This document shows, piece after piece, positions 26,391 to 35,558 of a stretch of DNA of 64,000 nucleotides. The first letter of the stretch is position 1. Each line of letters opens with the position of its first letter. A program made the translations under genes and the position numbers. The notes below the pieces were generated by a model, which saw only the letters and a program-made list of their open reading frames with translations, searched no databases and was not told the DNA's origin. Where the stretch lies: the NCBI RefSeq assembly GCF_011455495.1, contig NZ_CP015029.1:1674740-1738739 (forward strand), written 5' to 3'. The stretch is from Frederiksenia canicola (GTDB lineage Bacteria; Pseudomonadota; Gammaproteobacteria; Enterobacterales; Pasteurellaceae).

Positions 26391-26516
26391 TTATTCATAA
26401 ATCAGGTTCTCTAAATCAGATAGTGCGAAAGAATGGGCTTTTCCTTGTTTAATATCTTGGGACGATTTCGCCATTTTGTCTGCTAAAAATACTTCATATC
26501 CAGCTTATTTACACAT
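26391..26516 (-). pseudogene. Remnant of a small reading frame
   Basis: From an ATG at 26516 the minus strand reads MCK, an in-frame TAA, then AGYEVFLADKMAKSSQDIKQ and GKAHSFALSDLENLIYE before the stop. Composition is protein-like, but the family is not recognised. It could be the end of a lost small gene. Low certainty. Confidence 0.35.
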
Positions 26517-26626
26517 TGTACCGTCCTCTAAATGCTAAATTTTTTCCGTAACTCACCACTAAAAACGCCCAAATATCAACATCACAAGCGGTCCATTTTA
26601 ATTGCAGATTTACCACTCAGATTTTC

Positions 26627-26642
26627 AAGCAAACGTTTGCTT
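26627..26642. promoter_or_regulatory. PurR box upstream of purE
   Basis: AAGCAAACGTTTGCTT is a perfect 16-base palindrome matching the PurR operator core GCAAACGTTTGC. It lies 50 bases before the purE ATG, so purE (and probably purK) should be repressed by PurR with hypoxanthine or guanine. Confidence 0.9.
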
Positions 26643-26692
26643 TTTGTGATATTCTGATGCCCATTTTTTGTATTTTGACAGTGAGATTTTCA

Positions 26693-27187
26693 ATGAACAA
26701 ACCTGAAATTGCGATCGTAATGGGTTCAAAATCTGATTGGGCGACGATGTCGGAAGCGACACAAATTCTCGACCTATTTAACCTTCCCTACCACGTTGAA
26801 GTGGTCTCTGCACACCGCACTCCTGATAAATTATTCACCTTTGCCGAAACGGCTCAAGCTAATGGCTATAAAGTGATTATTGCAGGTGCAGGCGGTGCAG
26901 CACATTTACCTGGGATGATTGCTGCCAAAACGATCATACCTGTGCTTGGTGTGCCAGTGAAAAGCTCAATGTTAAGCGGTGTCGATAGTCTCTACTCTAT
27001 TGTGCAAATGCCAAAAGGGATTCCTGTTGGCACCTTGGCAATCGGACCTGCAGGTGCCGCCAATGCGGGCTTACTCGCCGCACAAATTTTAGCGGCATTT
27101 AATCCTGAATTAGCCCAAAAATTGCAACAATTCCGCAATGAACAAACTCAACACGTTTTAGATAATCCAGACCCACGCATCGCATAA
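26693..27187 (+). CDS. purE: N5-carboxyaminoimidazole ribonucleotide mutase
   Basis: A 164-residue class I PurE that converts N5-CAIR to CAIR in de novo purine synthesis, partner of PurK. Motifs are GSKSDWATM (substrate phosphate), SAHRTPD and [12 protein letters not shown] chose the ATG at 26693 ([11 protein letters not shown]), the usual start for the family. PurR control is indicated by the operator at 26627. An asparaginase gene lies between it and purK. Confidence 0.97.
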   Translation: MNKPEIAIVMGSKSDWATMSEATQILDLFNLPYHVEVVSAHRTPDKLFTFAETAQANGYKVIIAGAGGAAHLPGMIAAKTIIPVLGVPVKSSMLSGVDSLYSIVQMPKGIPVGTLAIGPAGAANAGLLAAQILAAFNPELAQKLQQFRNEQTQHVLDNPDPRIA

Positions 27188-27188
27188 T

Positions 27189-28154
27189 ATGGCAAAGAAA
27201 CTGCTAATTTTACATACGGGTGGAACCATTTCGATGAGCGAAGGCAAAGACGGTAAAGTATCACCGTCTGCAGAAAATCCACTCGTGGCTTTGTTGCACA
27301 AACTCAATCACCCTGCTCAGTTACACCAAGAAGCAATTTTCAATTTGCCCTCCCCCCATATCACCCTTGATCACTGGTGGCAGTTGAAAGAGCGGATTGA
27401 ACAAGCGGTGCAGCAAGAAGGTTTTGACGGTATCGTCATCACGCACGGCACCGACACCCTTGAAGAAACTGCCTATTTTCTGGATTTAGCGTTGAATGTG
27501 GATATCCCTGTGGCAATCACAGGGGCAATGCGTTCCAGTAATGAACTTGGCTCAGATGGGCTAATCAACTTACAAAATGCCATTTTGGTTGCACTTTGTG
27601 CTGAGAGCCAACACAAAGGCGTGTTGGTGGTGATGAACGATGAAATTCATCATGCCAAATTTGTAACCAAAACCCACACTACCAACGTAGCGACTTTCCA
27701 AACGCCAACTTTTGGACCTTGTGGATTAGTCGCAAAAAATCGGGTGATTTATTTTCAGCAGCTCAATCACTACGAGCGTTTCCCCGTAGCACATCTTCAC
27801 AAAACCAATGTGCAGCTAGTTAAAAGCTATGCCGGAATGGACAGTTTTTTGCTCACGCAGCTGGCTCAACAGGGCTGCGATGGCGTAGTGATAGAAGCCC
27901 TTGGGGCAGGCAATTTGCCGCCTACTTGTTTGGAGGGCATCTCCGCACTCTTAGCAGCGAAGATCCCTGTGGTGCTAGTTTCTCGAGCCTTTAACGGCAT
28001 CACGCAAGATGTTTATGATTATCTCGGTGGCGGTAAACAGCTCAAACAACAAGGCGTGATTTTCACCCAAGGATTAAGCGGACAAAAGGCCCGTATTAAA
28101 TTACTTGTGCTGTTAAATCAACCACTTAATTCATCCTTAAGGGATTATTTTTAA
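27189..28154 (+). CDS. ansA: L-asparaginase, cytoplasmic type I
   Basis: A 321-residue asparaginase that hydrolyses asparagine to aspartate and ammonia. The two catalytic threonine motifs are HTGGTISM near residue 9-16 and HGTDTLEETAYF around 90. There is no signal peptide, so it is cytoplasmic. The ATG follows the purE stop by one base, so it is co-transcribed and perhaps translationally coupled. Placement between purE and purK means aspartate supply (needed for purine synthesis) may be co-regulated by PurR; that link is inference. A USS lies within the gene at about 27404. Confidence 0.92.
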   Translation: MAKKLLILHTGGTISMSEGKDGKVSPSAENPLVALLHKLNHPAQLHQEAIFNLPSPHITLDHWWQLKERIEQAVQQEGFDGIVITHGTDTLEETAYFLDLALNVDIPVAITGAMRSSNELGSDGLINLQNAILVALCAESQHKGVLVVMNDEIHHAKFVTKTHTTNVATFQTPTFGPCGLVAKNRVIYFQQLNHYERFPVAHLHKTNVQLVKSYAGMDSFLLTQLAQQGCDGVVIEALGAGNLPPTCLEGISALLAAKIPVVLVSRAFNGITQDVYDYLGGGKQLKQQGVIFTQGLSGQKARIKLLVLLNQPLNSSLRDYF

Positions 28155-28238
28155 TCCTAAAACACCGCCACAAGCGGTCAGATTTTCCAAAAATTTTACA
28201 AAAATGGTGGGACAAATCCCACTTTACCAGAGAAGATT

Positions 28239-29330
28239 ATGCAAAAAAGTAACACCTACCCTACTGTTTATGTACTTGGCAATGGACAGCTTGGCAGAAT
28301 GCTGCGTTATGCAGGGGCGCCGCTAGACATTGATGTTCGCCCTTTGGCATTTGATGCTCCCACTTTTGAGATTGAGCCCAACAGCCTGATCACGGCAGAA
28401 ATTGAGCGTTGGGCGGATACGCCACTCACCCAATTACTCGGCAATCACCCGAATTTTGTCAATCTCAACGTATTCGGCAAATTGGCGGATCGTTTCACCC
28501 AAAAATCACTACTCGACCAACTCAGCCTTGCCACATCCCCTTGGCAATTATTAGAAACGCCTGCTCAATGGCAGCAAGTATTTGAAAACATTGGCGAAAA
28601 AGTTGTGGTAAAACGTCGCACAGGCGGATATGACGGACGTGGACAATGGATTATCACCAAAGACAATCTCGACCAGATCAGCATCGATCTATTTGGTGAT
28701 GTGATTGCGGAGAAATTTATCCCATTTAAAGCGGAAGTGTCGCTGGTTGGGGCTCGTTTCCGTAATGGCGAGACCCGTTTTTACCCAATAACCCATAATC
28801 TGCAACAAAACGGCATTTTACGGTATAGCGTCATGAACCCAAACCTGCCACATCAACAAGCATTCCAACAGCAAGCAGAACAGATGTTGTCCGAGATTAT
28901 GCACGAGTTGAACTACGTTGGCGTGATGGCGATGGAATGTTTTGTGGTAGGCGATAAATTACTGATTAACGAGCTCGCCCCACGTGTTCACAATAGCGGA
29001 CACTGGACACAACTTGGTTGCTCAATCAGCCAATTTGAACTGCATCTTCGAGCCTTACTTGATTTACCAACACCTGAACTGAAAGCCATTGCTCCAAGTG
29101 TGATGATCAACCTGATTGGCATCAAACACACAAACCAATGGCTCACCCAACCGTTCAGCCAACTCCATTGGTATGGAAAAGAAGTGCGTGAAGGTCGCAA
29201 AGTCGGACACATCAACCTTTGCCACCCAAATAAAGCTGATTTAATCGAACTCTTGCAACAGTTCAAACCATTTTTGACGGAAGATTTCCACTCTGGATTA
29301 GCTTGGGCGGCTGACAAGCTCAAAATTTGA
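28239..29330 (+). CDS. purK: N5-carboxyaminoimidazole ribonucleotide synthase
   Basis: A 363-residue ATP-grasp enzyme that carboxylates aminoimidazole ribonucleotide with bicarbonate and ATP, giving the PurE substrate. The N-terminal motif VLGNGQLGRMLRYAG, the ATP-grasp KRRTGGYDGRGQW and the late MAMECFVVGDKLLINELAPRVHNSGHWT are all present. It lies 84 bases after the asparaginase gene with a USS in the gap and GAAGATT before the ATG. Length matches the family (355). Confidence 0.97.
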   Translation: MQKSNTYPTVYVLGNGQLGRMLRYAGAPLDIDVRPLAFDAPTFEIEPNSLITAEIERWADTPLTQLLGNHPNFVNLNVFGKLADRFTQKSLLDQLSLATSPWQLLETPAQWQQVFENIGEKVVVKRRTGGYDGRGQWIITKDNLDQISIDLFGDVIAEKFIPFKAEVSLVGARFRNGETRFYPITHNLQQNGILRYSVMNPNLPHQQAFQQQAEQMLSEIMHELNYVGVMAMECFVVGDKLLINELAPRVHNSGHWTQLGCSISQFELHLRALLDLPTPELKAIAPSVMINLIGIKHTNQWLTQPFSQLHWYGKEVREGRKVGHINLCHPNKADLIELLQQFKPFLTEDFHSGLAWAADKLKI

Positions 29331-29370
29331 TATACAAGCGGTCAGTTCCGTTAAAAATATTGCAAATTAA

Positions 29371-29396
29371 AAGGCTTTCAATTGAAAGCCTTTTTT
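29371..29396. terminator. Terminator between purK and pepP
   Basis: AAGGCTTTCAATTGAAAGCC is the start of a perfect 22-base palindrome (29371-29392), followed by TTTTTT on the + strand and a TTAATTT run on the minus strand. It serves the convergent purK and pepP. Confidence 0.85.
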
Positions 29397-29402
29397 CTGA
29401 CA

Positions 29403-30725
29403 TTACGGATGTGCTGCCATTATCGCTTCGATTTCTTCGATCTCTTTTGGCACGCCGCAAGTGAGATTTTTATTGCCATACTCGGTGATGAGAAGATCGT
29501 CCTCGATCCGAATACCAATGCCTTTGTACTGCTCTGGTACATCCGCATCTTTCGGGATATAAAGCCCCGGCTCAACAGTTAATACCATACCAATTTCAAG
29601 TGGACGATCGCGATCGGTGCCGTATTCGCCGACATCATGGACATCCAAGCCCAACCAATGGCCTAAACCGTGCATATAAAATTGTTTGTAGGCTTTTTCT
29701 TCGATGAGCGTAACCACATCACCTTTCAGAATGCCAAGACGTACCATCCCTGCAGTCATGATTTCCACCGCTTTATCATTTGCCGCTTTAATTGAACTAT
29801 TCGGCACAAGCAATTTGCTCGCTTCTTTTAACGCTTCTAGCACAATTTCGTACACTTCCCGCTGGGCTTGGCTGAACTTGCCATTGACGGGAATGGTGCG
29901 AGTAATATCGCCTGCATACATCGCAAACTCTGCCCCAGAATCGATCAGCAGCAAATCACCGTCTTGCAACACTTGATCATTTTCGTTGTAGTGCAAAATG
30001 CAAGCGTTATCGCCACCTGCCACAATTTGATTATAAGAGGCAAAACGGGAACCAAAACGGGAAAATTCGTGCTGAATTTCGCCTTCGATTTCCATTTCAT
30101 AACGATTTGGGCGGGTCTGTTTCATCGCTCGTAGGTGAGCAAGGGCGGAAATTTGGCAGGCTTGTTGTATTAACGCAATTTCATTTTCTGATTTGAACAG
30201 ACGCATTTCAGATAACATCGGCTGCCAGTCAATCAACGTAGTTGGGACTTTTTGACGGCTGGCCATAATCGCATCAAAGCTGTCAAACACAATCTTATCG
30301 CCCCAAGTTTGCACACCGCGAGCGTAGTAACAAGCGGTCAGATTTACCAATTTTTTTGCAAATACCGATTGAATTTCGTCAATATCAAAAGCTTCGTTCA
30401 TTTCTAACGTTTGTGGTGCAGCATCAATCCCTAAACGACGACCGTTCCAGGTTTCCATCAACGGATCTTTTTTGCGTAAGAAAATGATGCTCTCGCATTT
30501 TCCTGCTTGTTTGATCAGCAATAACGCTGATTGCGGCTCGGAAAAACCCGTGAGATACCAAAAATAGCTGTCTGGGCGGAACAAATAGTCACAATCACTA
30601 TTGCGGCGTTTTTCTGTTTCCGTAAATACAATCAAGGCTGAATTGTCTTGCATTTGCTCAAACACACGTTGACGGCGTTGGTTAAATTCAACCTGTGGCA
30701 TTTTTTGAAGATAAGTTAAATCCAT
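29403..30725 (-). CDS. pepP: Xaa-Pro aminopeptidase (aminopeptidase P II)
   Basis: A 440-residue M24B metallopeptidase that removes N-terminal residues followed by proline. The dinuclear manganese ligands are visible in the pita-bread fold: DSGAEFAMYAGDITRT (two Asp), HGLGHWLGLDVHD (His), EPGLYIP (Glu) and RIEDDLLIT (Glu). The N-terminal domain begins MDLTYLQKMPQVEFNQRRQ, as in E. coli PepP (441 residues). AAAAGGATTGAG precedes the ATG. A USS is embedded at about 30330. Confidence 0.97.
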   Translation of the reverse strand: MDLTYLQKMPQVEFNQRRQRVFEQMQDNSALIVFTETEKRRNSDCDYLFRPDSYFWYLTGFSEPQSALLLIKQAGKCESIIFLRKKDPLMETWNGRRLGIDAAPQTLEMNEAFDIDEIQSVFAKKLVNLTACYYARGVQTWGDKIVFDSFDAIMASRQKVPTTLIDWQPMLSEMRLFKSENEIALIQQACQISALAHLRAMKQTRPNRYEMEIEGEIQHEFSRFGSRFASYNQIVAGGDNACILHYNENDQVLQDGDLLLIDSGAEFAMYAGDITRTIPVNGKFSQAQREVYEIVLEALKEASKLLVPNSSIKAANDKAVEIMTAGMVRLGILKGDVVTLIEEKAYKQFYMHGLGHWLGLDVHDVGEYGTDRDRPLEIGMVLTVEPGLYIPKDADVPEQYKGIGIRIEDDLLITEYGNKNLTCGVPKEIEEIEAIMAAHP

Positions 30726-30852
30726 TTCTCAATCCTTTTGGTTAAAAATAGAAAGCGATAAATTGTAGCATAGTCACTGAACTAAATTTACATTTAAATA
30801 GACAAACGCTTATCTGAACGCCACAATAACATTTTTATTTTAGGAGAATGAA

Positions 30853-31653
30853 ATGACGGAAATGACGCAATTACTTGACGTTGTGGCAAAGCTGCGTGAT
30901 CCACAAACAGGTTGCCCTTGGGACATTAAACAAACCTTTGACTCTATGCTGCCCCATTTGTTAGAAGAAACCTACGAAGTCGCAGAAGCCTTACACACCA
31001 ATAATCGTACCGCATTGCGAGAAGAATTAGGCGATTTGCTGTTACAAGTCATTTTTTTAAGCCAACTTGCAAGGGAAGAAGGCGATTTTACGTTTCATGA
31101 TGTTGTACAAGATTTGCATGACAAATTGATCTTCCGCCATCCACACGTTTTTGGTGATAAGTCTGCTCAAAATAGCGAAGAAGCATTACAAAACTGGGAA
31201 GCCCAAAAAGCGGTGGAGAAAAAAGCCAAAGGGCAAACCTCAATTCTTGATGATCTACCATATGCACTTCCCGCACTCACTCGTGCCGCTAAATTACAAA
31301 AACGTTGTGCCAAAGTTGGTTTTGATTGGGACAATTGGCCTGATGTGCAAGCCAAAGTGGCGGAAGAGTGGCAAGAAGTCTGTGAAGAATTAGCTCAATC
31401 ACCGCTCCACCCTGAACGATTAGAAGAAGAACTCGGTGATTTGCTGTTTGCGAGTGTCAATCTCTGTCGTCACCACAAAATTGACGCAGAAAGTTGTTTA
31501 CGCAAAGCGAATGTCAAATTTGAAAATCGGTTCAGAAAAATTGAAGATACACTCGCAAAACAAGGCAAGGAACTGACCGCCTGCACGCTTTCCGAGCTGG
31601 ATTTTATGTGGAGTGAAATAAAAAGATTGGAAAAAATTGACAAAATTTTGTAA
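30853..31653 (+). CDS. mazG: Nucleoside triphosphate pyrophosphohydrolase
   Basis: A 266-residue MazG with two tandem MazG domains. Motifs are CPWDIKQTFDSMLPHLLEET and the metal-binding EELGDLLLQ in the first, and EEWQEVCEEL and EELGDLLFA in the second. It hydrolyses dNTPs/NTPs to monophosphates, cleaning the nucleotide pool and affecting ppGpp levels in E. coli. AGGAGAATGAA precedes the start. It lies just upstream of cpxRA, a neighbour relation I cannot explain functionally. Confidence 0.97.
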   Translation: MTEMTQLLDVVAKLRDPQTGCPWDIKQTFDSMLPHLLEETYEVAEALHTNNRTALREELGDLLLQVIFLSQLAREEGDFTFHDVVQDLHDKLIFRHPHVFGDKSAQNSEEALQNWEAQKAVEKKAKGQTSILDDLPYALPALTRAAKLQKRCAKVGFDWDNWPDVQAKVAEEWQEVCEELAQSPLHPERLEEELGDLLFASVNLCRHHKIDAESCLRKANVKFENRFRKIEDTLAKQGKELTACTLSELDFMWSEIKRLEKIDKIL

Positions 31654-31734
31654 AGTAACCGTATTTGATCACGATAAGTGTCAAATTAAGCGAAATAATC
31701 GCAGTCATAAACTACATGGAATAGGAACAACGCT

Positions 31735-32442
31735 ATGCCAAAAATTTTACTTGTTGATGATGATGTAGATTTAACCGAATTACTGGCAGAACTACTTTCT
31801 TTAGAAGGTTTCGACCCTGATGTTGTACATAATGGTCAAGAAGCTTTGGATAAGTTGGAGCAAAAACACTACGACATTATGTTACTTGATGTCATGATGC
31901 CCGTATTAAATGGCATTGAAACGTTAAAGCAAGTTCGCCAAAAATACGATCTTCCTGTTTTGATGCTTAGTGCAAGAGATGACGAAATCGATCGTGTCCT
32001 TGGCTTAGAATTAGGGGCTGATGATTATCTTCCAAAACCGTTTAATGATCGTGAGTTAGTTGCTCGTATTAAAGCGATTTTACGCCGAACAGCAAAAGAT
32101 ATACCTGAAGGCAGTGAACCTGTTGATGAAGAACGTAAACTCCTGCAATTTGGCGGAGTGGAATTACATCCAGGTCGTCAACAAGCCATGTTTGAAGGTA
32201 AGGACCTTGACTTAACAGGAACTGAATTTGCACTACTCCAAATCTTAATGCAACACCCTGGTGAGATTCTTTCTCGTGAATTATTAAGTCTTGATATTTT
32301 AGGCAAACGCTTAACACCTTATGACCGTGCGATTGATATGCACATTTCAAACTTACGGAAAAAACTCCCTGAACGTAATGACAATCTACCTTGGTTTAAA
32401 ACATTACGAGGTCGTGGTTATTTACTTGTTACTGAAAAATAA
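31735..32442 (+). CDS. cpxR: Envelope-stress response regulator CpxR
   Basis: A 235-residue OmpR-class regulator. The receiver domain has acidic D8-D10, phospho-acceptor D52 (MLLDVMMP) and the lysine in LPKPFN. The DNA-binding domain ends with the winged helix RAIDMHISNLRKKL...RGRGYLLV. It responds to CpxA when the envelope is stressed. The short intergenic region to cpxA holds a strong terminator-like hairpin. Length matches E. coli CpxR (232). AGGAACAACGCT precedes the ATG. Confidence 0.97.
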   Translation: MPKILLVDDDVDLTELLAELLSLEGFDPDVVHNGQEALDKLEQKHYDIMLLDVMMPVLNGIETLKQVRQKYDLPVLMLSARDDEIDRVLGLELGADDYLPKPFNDRELVARIKAILRRTAKDIPEGSEPVDEERKLLQFGGVELHPGRQQAMFEGKDLDLTGTEFALLQILMQHPGEILSRELLSLDILGKRLTPYDRAIDMHISNLRKKLPERNDNLPWFKTLRGRGYLLVTEK

Positions 32443-32449
32443 ATATGAC

Positions 32450-32485
32450 AAATTCCCTCGAAATAATTTCGGGGGAATTTTTTCT
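32450..32485 (+). terminator. Strong hairpin between cpxR and cpxA
   Basis: AAATTCCCTCGAAA (32450-32463) pairs with TTTCGGGGGAATTT (32467-32480) through 14 pairs including one wobble, with a 3-base loop, followed by TTTTCTCTT. It lies after the cpxR stop and 20 bases before the cpxA start, so it would cut most transcripts after cpxR and leave less message for cpxA. Confidence 0.85.
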
Positions 32486-32504
32486 CTTACTAACGAGATT
32501 TTTT

Positions 32505-33893
32505 ATGTTTTATTTGTGGAATAAATTCAAAGTATTACGCAATTATTTTGCTTTTCAGATCTTTTCCTATTTCTTCATTATTTTCTTTTCCCTGCTTAGT
32601 ATTGTACTTGTTCTGCCTTATTTTGACGCACGAACATTTAATCCTATTGAGGAAAAAGAATATACTTTTTTTAGTAATGAAACACTTAATGCTCGTTTAG
32701 AATTTAATCTTGATGAAGTTTTCCGCCGAAACTTATCGCTAAAAACCCAAAATGGCTACGATGTTATTTTATTAGAACCACAAAGCAACATTGTGAGCGG
32801 AATCAATTCTGAACATCTCAACGCATTCCGAGCCTTTACCTTCCAAGCCAATAACCCTGGTCATCCATTACAACGTCGTTTTGGTTCTGTTGAAATGTAC
32901 GGTCCTTTTATTACAGGATCAACAGATCGCCACTACTTGCAATACTTCATTGATAAAGTCGATCCACAGCAAGAAATCATCAACCTATTATTCGACTATC
33001 CTACTTTCATGTTGATGTTGCTCGTTATCATTTGTGCCCCTATTCTACTTTGGTTCTCTTGGCAAATTGCTAAACCCGTTAAAGCACTACGGTTATCCGC
33101 AGATGCAGTGGCAACAGGGGATTTGAGTGTGAATCCCAAACTTGAAACGGAAGGAGTGAATGAACTTCGCCAAGTCGGTATCAGTTTTAATCAAATGGTA
33201 AAATCGCTACAAAAACTCACCAGTTATCAACAGCGATTATTATCTGATATTTCCCATGAACTCAAAACACCGCTCACACGAATTCAACTTTCCGTATCAC
33301 TATTACGCCGTCGTAATGGCGAATCGAATGAGCTAACTCGCATTGAAAATGAAATACACAAATTAGATACAATGATCCACGACTTACTTTCTCTTTCCAG
33401 ACAGCAAGTCAATCATCACTTGCATCGAGAAATTTTCAGTATCAACAAAATTTGGGAAGATGTCTTTATTGATGCAAAATTTGAGCTTGGACAGAATAAT
33501 TTAATGCTGAATATTCACCAGCAAATTCAAAACCCAGAAAATTACCACATCAATGGCAATGTATCATTACTCGCCAGTGCGGTTGAAAATGTGATTCGGA
33601 ATGCGAAAAAATATGCGAAGCGACAAATTAATGTGATCAGCTACATTGAAAATAAAGAACTGATTTTTATCGTTGAAGATGATGGGGTTGGCGTGCCACC
33701 AGACCAGTATGAAGAAATCTTCCGTCCATTCTACCGAGTTGGCGAGGATCGTGCCCGACAAACAGGCGGTACTGGTTTAGGGCTTGCGATTGTGGCAAAT
33801 GCGATCCAACAGCACAAAGGCACGGTTAGTGCGGGTAAGAGTTTGCTGGGTGGATTACGCATTAAAATCCAGCTTCCGCTCTGGTCTGAATAG
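32505..33893 (+). CDS. cpxA: Envelope-stress sensor histidine kinase CpxA
   Basis: A 463-residue inner-membrane kinase: first membrane helix around FQIFSYFFIIFFSLLSIVLV, a periplasmic sensor of about 140 residues, second helix FMLMLLVIICAPILLWFSW, a HAMP linker, phospho-acceptor His in DISHELKTPLTR, and the ATPase motifs NVIRNAKKY, VEDDGVGVP and GGTGLGLAI. I chose the ATG at 32505 (MFYLWNKFKV), with ACGAG upstream, because earlier codons run through the cpxR-cpxA terminator hairpin. It phosphorylates CpxR. Length is close to E. coli CpxA (457). Confidence 0.95.
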   Translation: MFYLWNKFKVLRNYFAFQIFSYFFIIFFSLLSIVLVLPYFDARTFNPIEEKEYTFFSNETLNARLEFNLDEVFRRNLSLKTQNGYDVILLEPQSNIVSGINSEHLNAFRAFTFQANNPGHPLQRRFGSVEMYGPFITGSTDRHYLQYFIDKVDPQQEIINLLFDYPTFMLMLLVIICAPILLWFSWQIAKPVKALRLSADAVATGDLSVNPKLETEGVNELRQVGISFNQMVKSLQKLTSYQQRLLSDISHELKTPLTRIQLSVSLLRRRNGESNELTRIENEIHKLDTMIHDLLSLSRQQVNHHLHREIFSINKIWEDVFIDAKFELGQNNLMLNIHQQIQNPENYHINGNVSLLASAVENVIRNAKKYAKRQINVISYIENKELIFIVEDDGVGVPPDQYEEIFRPFYRVGEDRARQTGGTGLGLAIVANAIQQHKGTVSAGKSLLGGLRIKIQLPLWSE

Positions 33894-33897
33894 TTCT

Positions 33898-33955
33898 ACA
33901 AGCGGTCAGTTTCAGCAAAAATTTTGCAAATTTTTCGAAGAAACTGACCGCTTGC
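33898..33955. repeat. Inverted USS pair after cpxA
   Basis: ACAAGCGGT (33898-33906) faces ACCGCTTGC (33947-33955) with matching flanks CAGTTTC/GAAACTG, giving a long stem. Probable terminator of the cpx operon. Confidence 0.8.
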
Positions 33956-34020
33956 TGCATTTGCAATTTCCGATTTCATCCCCATATTCGCCCAATTATT
34001 TCACCCTTTAAGGAAAGCAA

Positions 34021-35505
34021 ATGACTTCATTGCACTGGCAACTCTCTTCGGATTATCGCAACGCCCTCTCGTCCAATTTTTATGCGGATGTTACTCTGGC
34101 GGTATTTCCTGATCCGCAAATTCTCTTATTTAATCAACCGCTTGCCCAAGAACTTGGCTTATTAAAAGCCAATGAACATACCAATCTCGCCCAACTGGCT
34201 GATTTACTGGTGGGAAACCGTTTCCCTGACGGTAGCCAACCCATTGCTCAAGCCTATGCAGGACACCAATTCGGGCGGTTCAATATGTTAGGCGATGGGC
34301 GTGCAACACTACTCGGCGAACAGCTCACACCGCAAGGAGAGAAAATCGATATTCAGCTCAAAGGCAATGGGGCAACGCCCTACTCTCGCCGTGGCGATGG
34401 CAAAGCCGCCCTTGCACCAATGTTACGGGAATATCTGATTAGCGAAGCGATGAATGCATTGCATATTCCCACCACTCGCAGCTTAGCGGTGGCAACAACG
34501 GGCGAAAAAATTTATCGGGAAACGGCATTAGACGGTGCGGTACTCACCCGCACGGCAGCAAGTCACATTCGTGTGGCAACCTTTCAATTTGCCGCGGCAT
34601 TTGCCAATCCACAGGAACTGAAAGCCTTGGCTGATTATGTGATCGCTCGTCATTTCCCTGAAATATCCAACGAAGACCAAAATCCCTATCTGCAATTATT
34701 GGCAAAAGTGATTGACCGCCAAGCTCAACTGATCGCCCAATGGCAGTTGGTCGGTTTTATTCACGGGGTGATGAACACCGATAATATGACCATTTCAGGC
34801 GAGACCATTGACTACGGCCCTTGTGCGTTTATGGATCATTACGATCCGCAAACGGTGTTTAGCTCAATCGACCTTCGTGGACGTTATCGCTACGAAAACC
34901 AACCACCGATTGCCGAATGGAATTTAACCCGTTTTGCAGAAGCCTTACTGCCATTGTTTAGTGATGCACAATCGGAAGCGATCGAACTCGCAACACAACG
35001 ATTAGCAGAATTTGAACCACGTTATCAACACTATTATGCGGAAGGTATGGCGAAAAAATTGGGACTGTTTGCCGTTGAAGAAGGTGATCAGGCACTATTT
35101 GACGAACTGCTCCGCCTAATGCGAATCAACCAAGCAGATTACACTAACACTTTCATCGGGTTAACCCTTGAAATGATGGGCGAAAAACGGGTACTGGACG
35201 GCACACAAGCGGTCTTTTCCAGTCCATTTTTTGCAAGTTGGCAAGCAAAATGGCAGGCTCGATTGGCAAAAAAATCGCAATCAAAAGCGGAAATAATGGC
35301 GTTGATGCAAACCACCAATCCCTTTGTGATCCCCCGTAATCATTCAGTGGAAGATGCCTTAGCACAAGCAACGCAGGGCAATCTACAACCGTTTCAGCAA
35401 TTACTGATCGCTTTACAACAGCCATTTGATTACAATGCCGATGTCGCACATTATCAACACGTGCCAGAGCCAAATAGCCATTACCAAACATTCTGTGGCA
35501 CTTAA
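34021..35505 (+). CDS. selO: Protein adenylyltransferase SelO (YdiU family)
   Basis: A 494-residue pseudokinase-fold enzyme that attaches AMP to Ser/Thr/Tyr of target proteins, linked to oxidative stress in E. coli. Family motifs are AYAGHQFGRFNMLGDGRATLLGE, the KGNGATPYSRRGDGKAAL loop (binding ATP in flipped orientation) and the metal-binding GVMNTDNMTISGETIDYGP. It ends with a conserved late cysteine (TFCGT). AAGGAAAGCAA precedes the ATG. A USS (35206) lies inside the gene in a poorly conserved stretch. Confidence 0.95.
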   Translation: MTSLHWQLSSDYRNALSSNFYADVTLAVFPDPQILLFNQPLAQELGLLKANEHTNLAQLADLLVGNRFPDGSQPIAQAYAGHQFGRFNMLGDGRATLLGEQLTPQGEKIDIQLKGNGATPYSRRGDGKAALAPMLREYLISEAMNALHIPTTRSLAVATTGEKIYRETALDGAVLTRTAASHIRVATFQFAAAFANPQELKALADYVIARHFPEISNEDQNPYLQLLAKVIDRQAQLIAQWQLVGFIHGVMNTDNMTISGETIDYGPCAFMDHYDPQTVFSSIDLRGRYRYENQPPIAEWNLTRFAEALLPLFSDAQSEAIELATQRLAEFEPRYQHYYAEGMAKKLGLFAVEEGDQALFDELLRLMRINQADYTNTFIGLTLEMMGEKRVLDGTQAVFSSPFFASWQAKWQARLAKKSQSKAEIMALMQTTNPFVIPRNHSVEDALAQATQGNLQPFQQLLIALQQPFDYNADVAHYQHVPEPNSHYQTFCGT

Positions 35506-35558
35506 TTTGCAAAAAATTGGCAACATCTCACCGCTTGCCTATTCAAAAAGGACGAAAA

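Larger units (their letters stand above)
26032..26692. other. Divergent aceE-purE intergenic region
   Basis: Over 600 bases without an intact gene. It contains the aceE upstream region, USS copies near 26304, 26345 (reverse) and 26582, a decayed small reading frame at 26391-26516, and a PurR box before purE. The aceE promoter could not be assigned with confidence. Confidence 0.6.
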
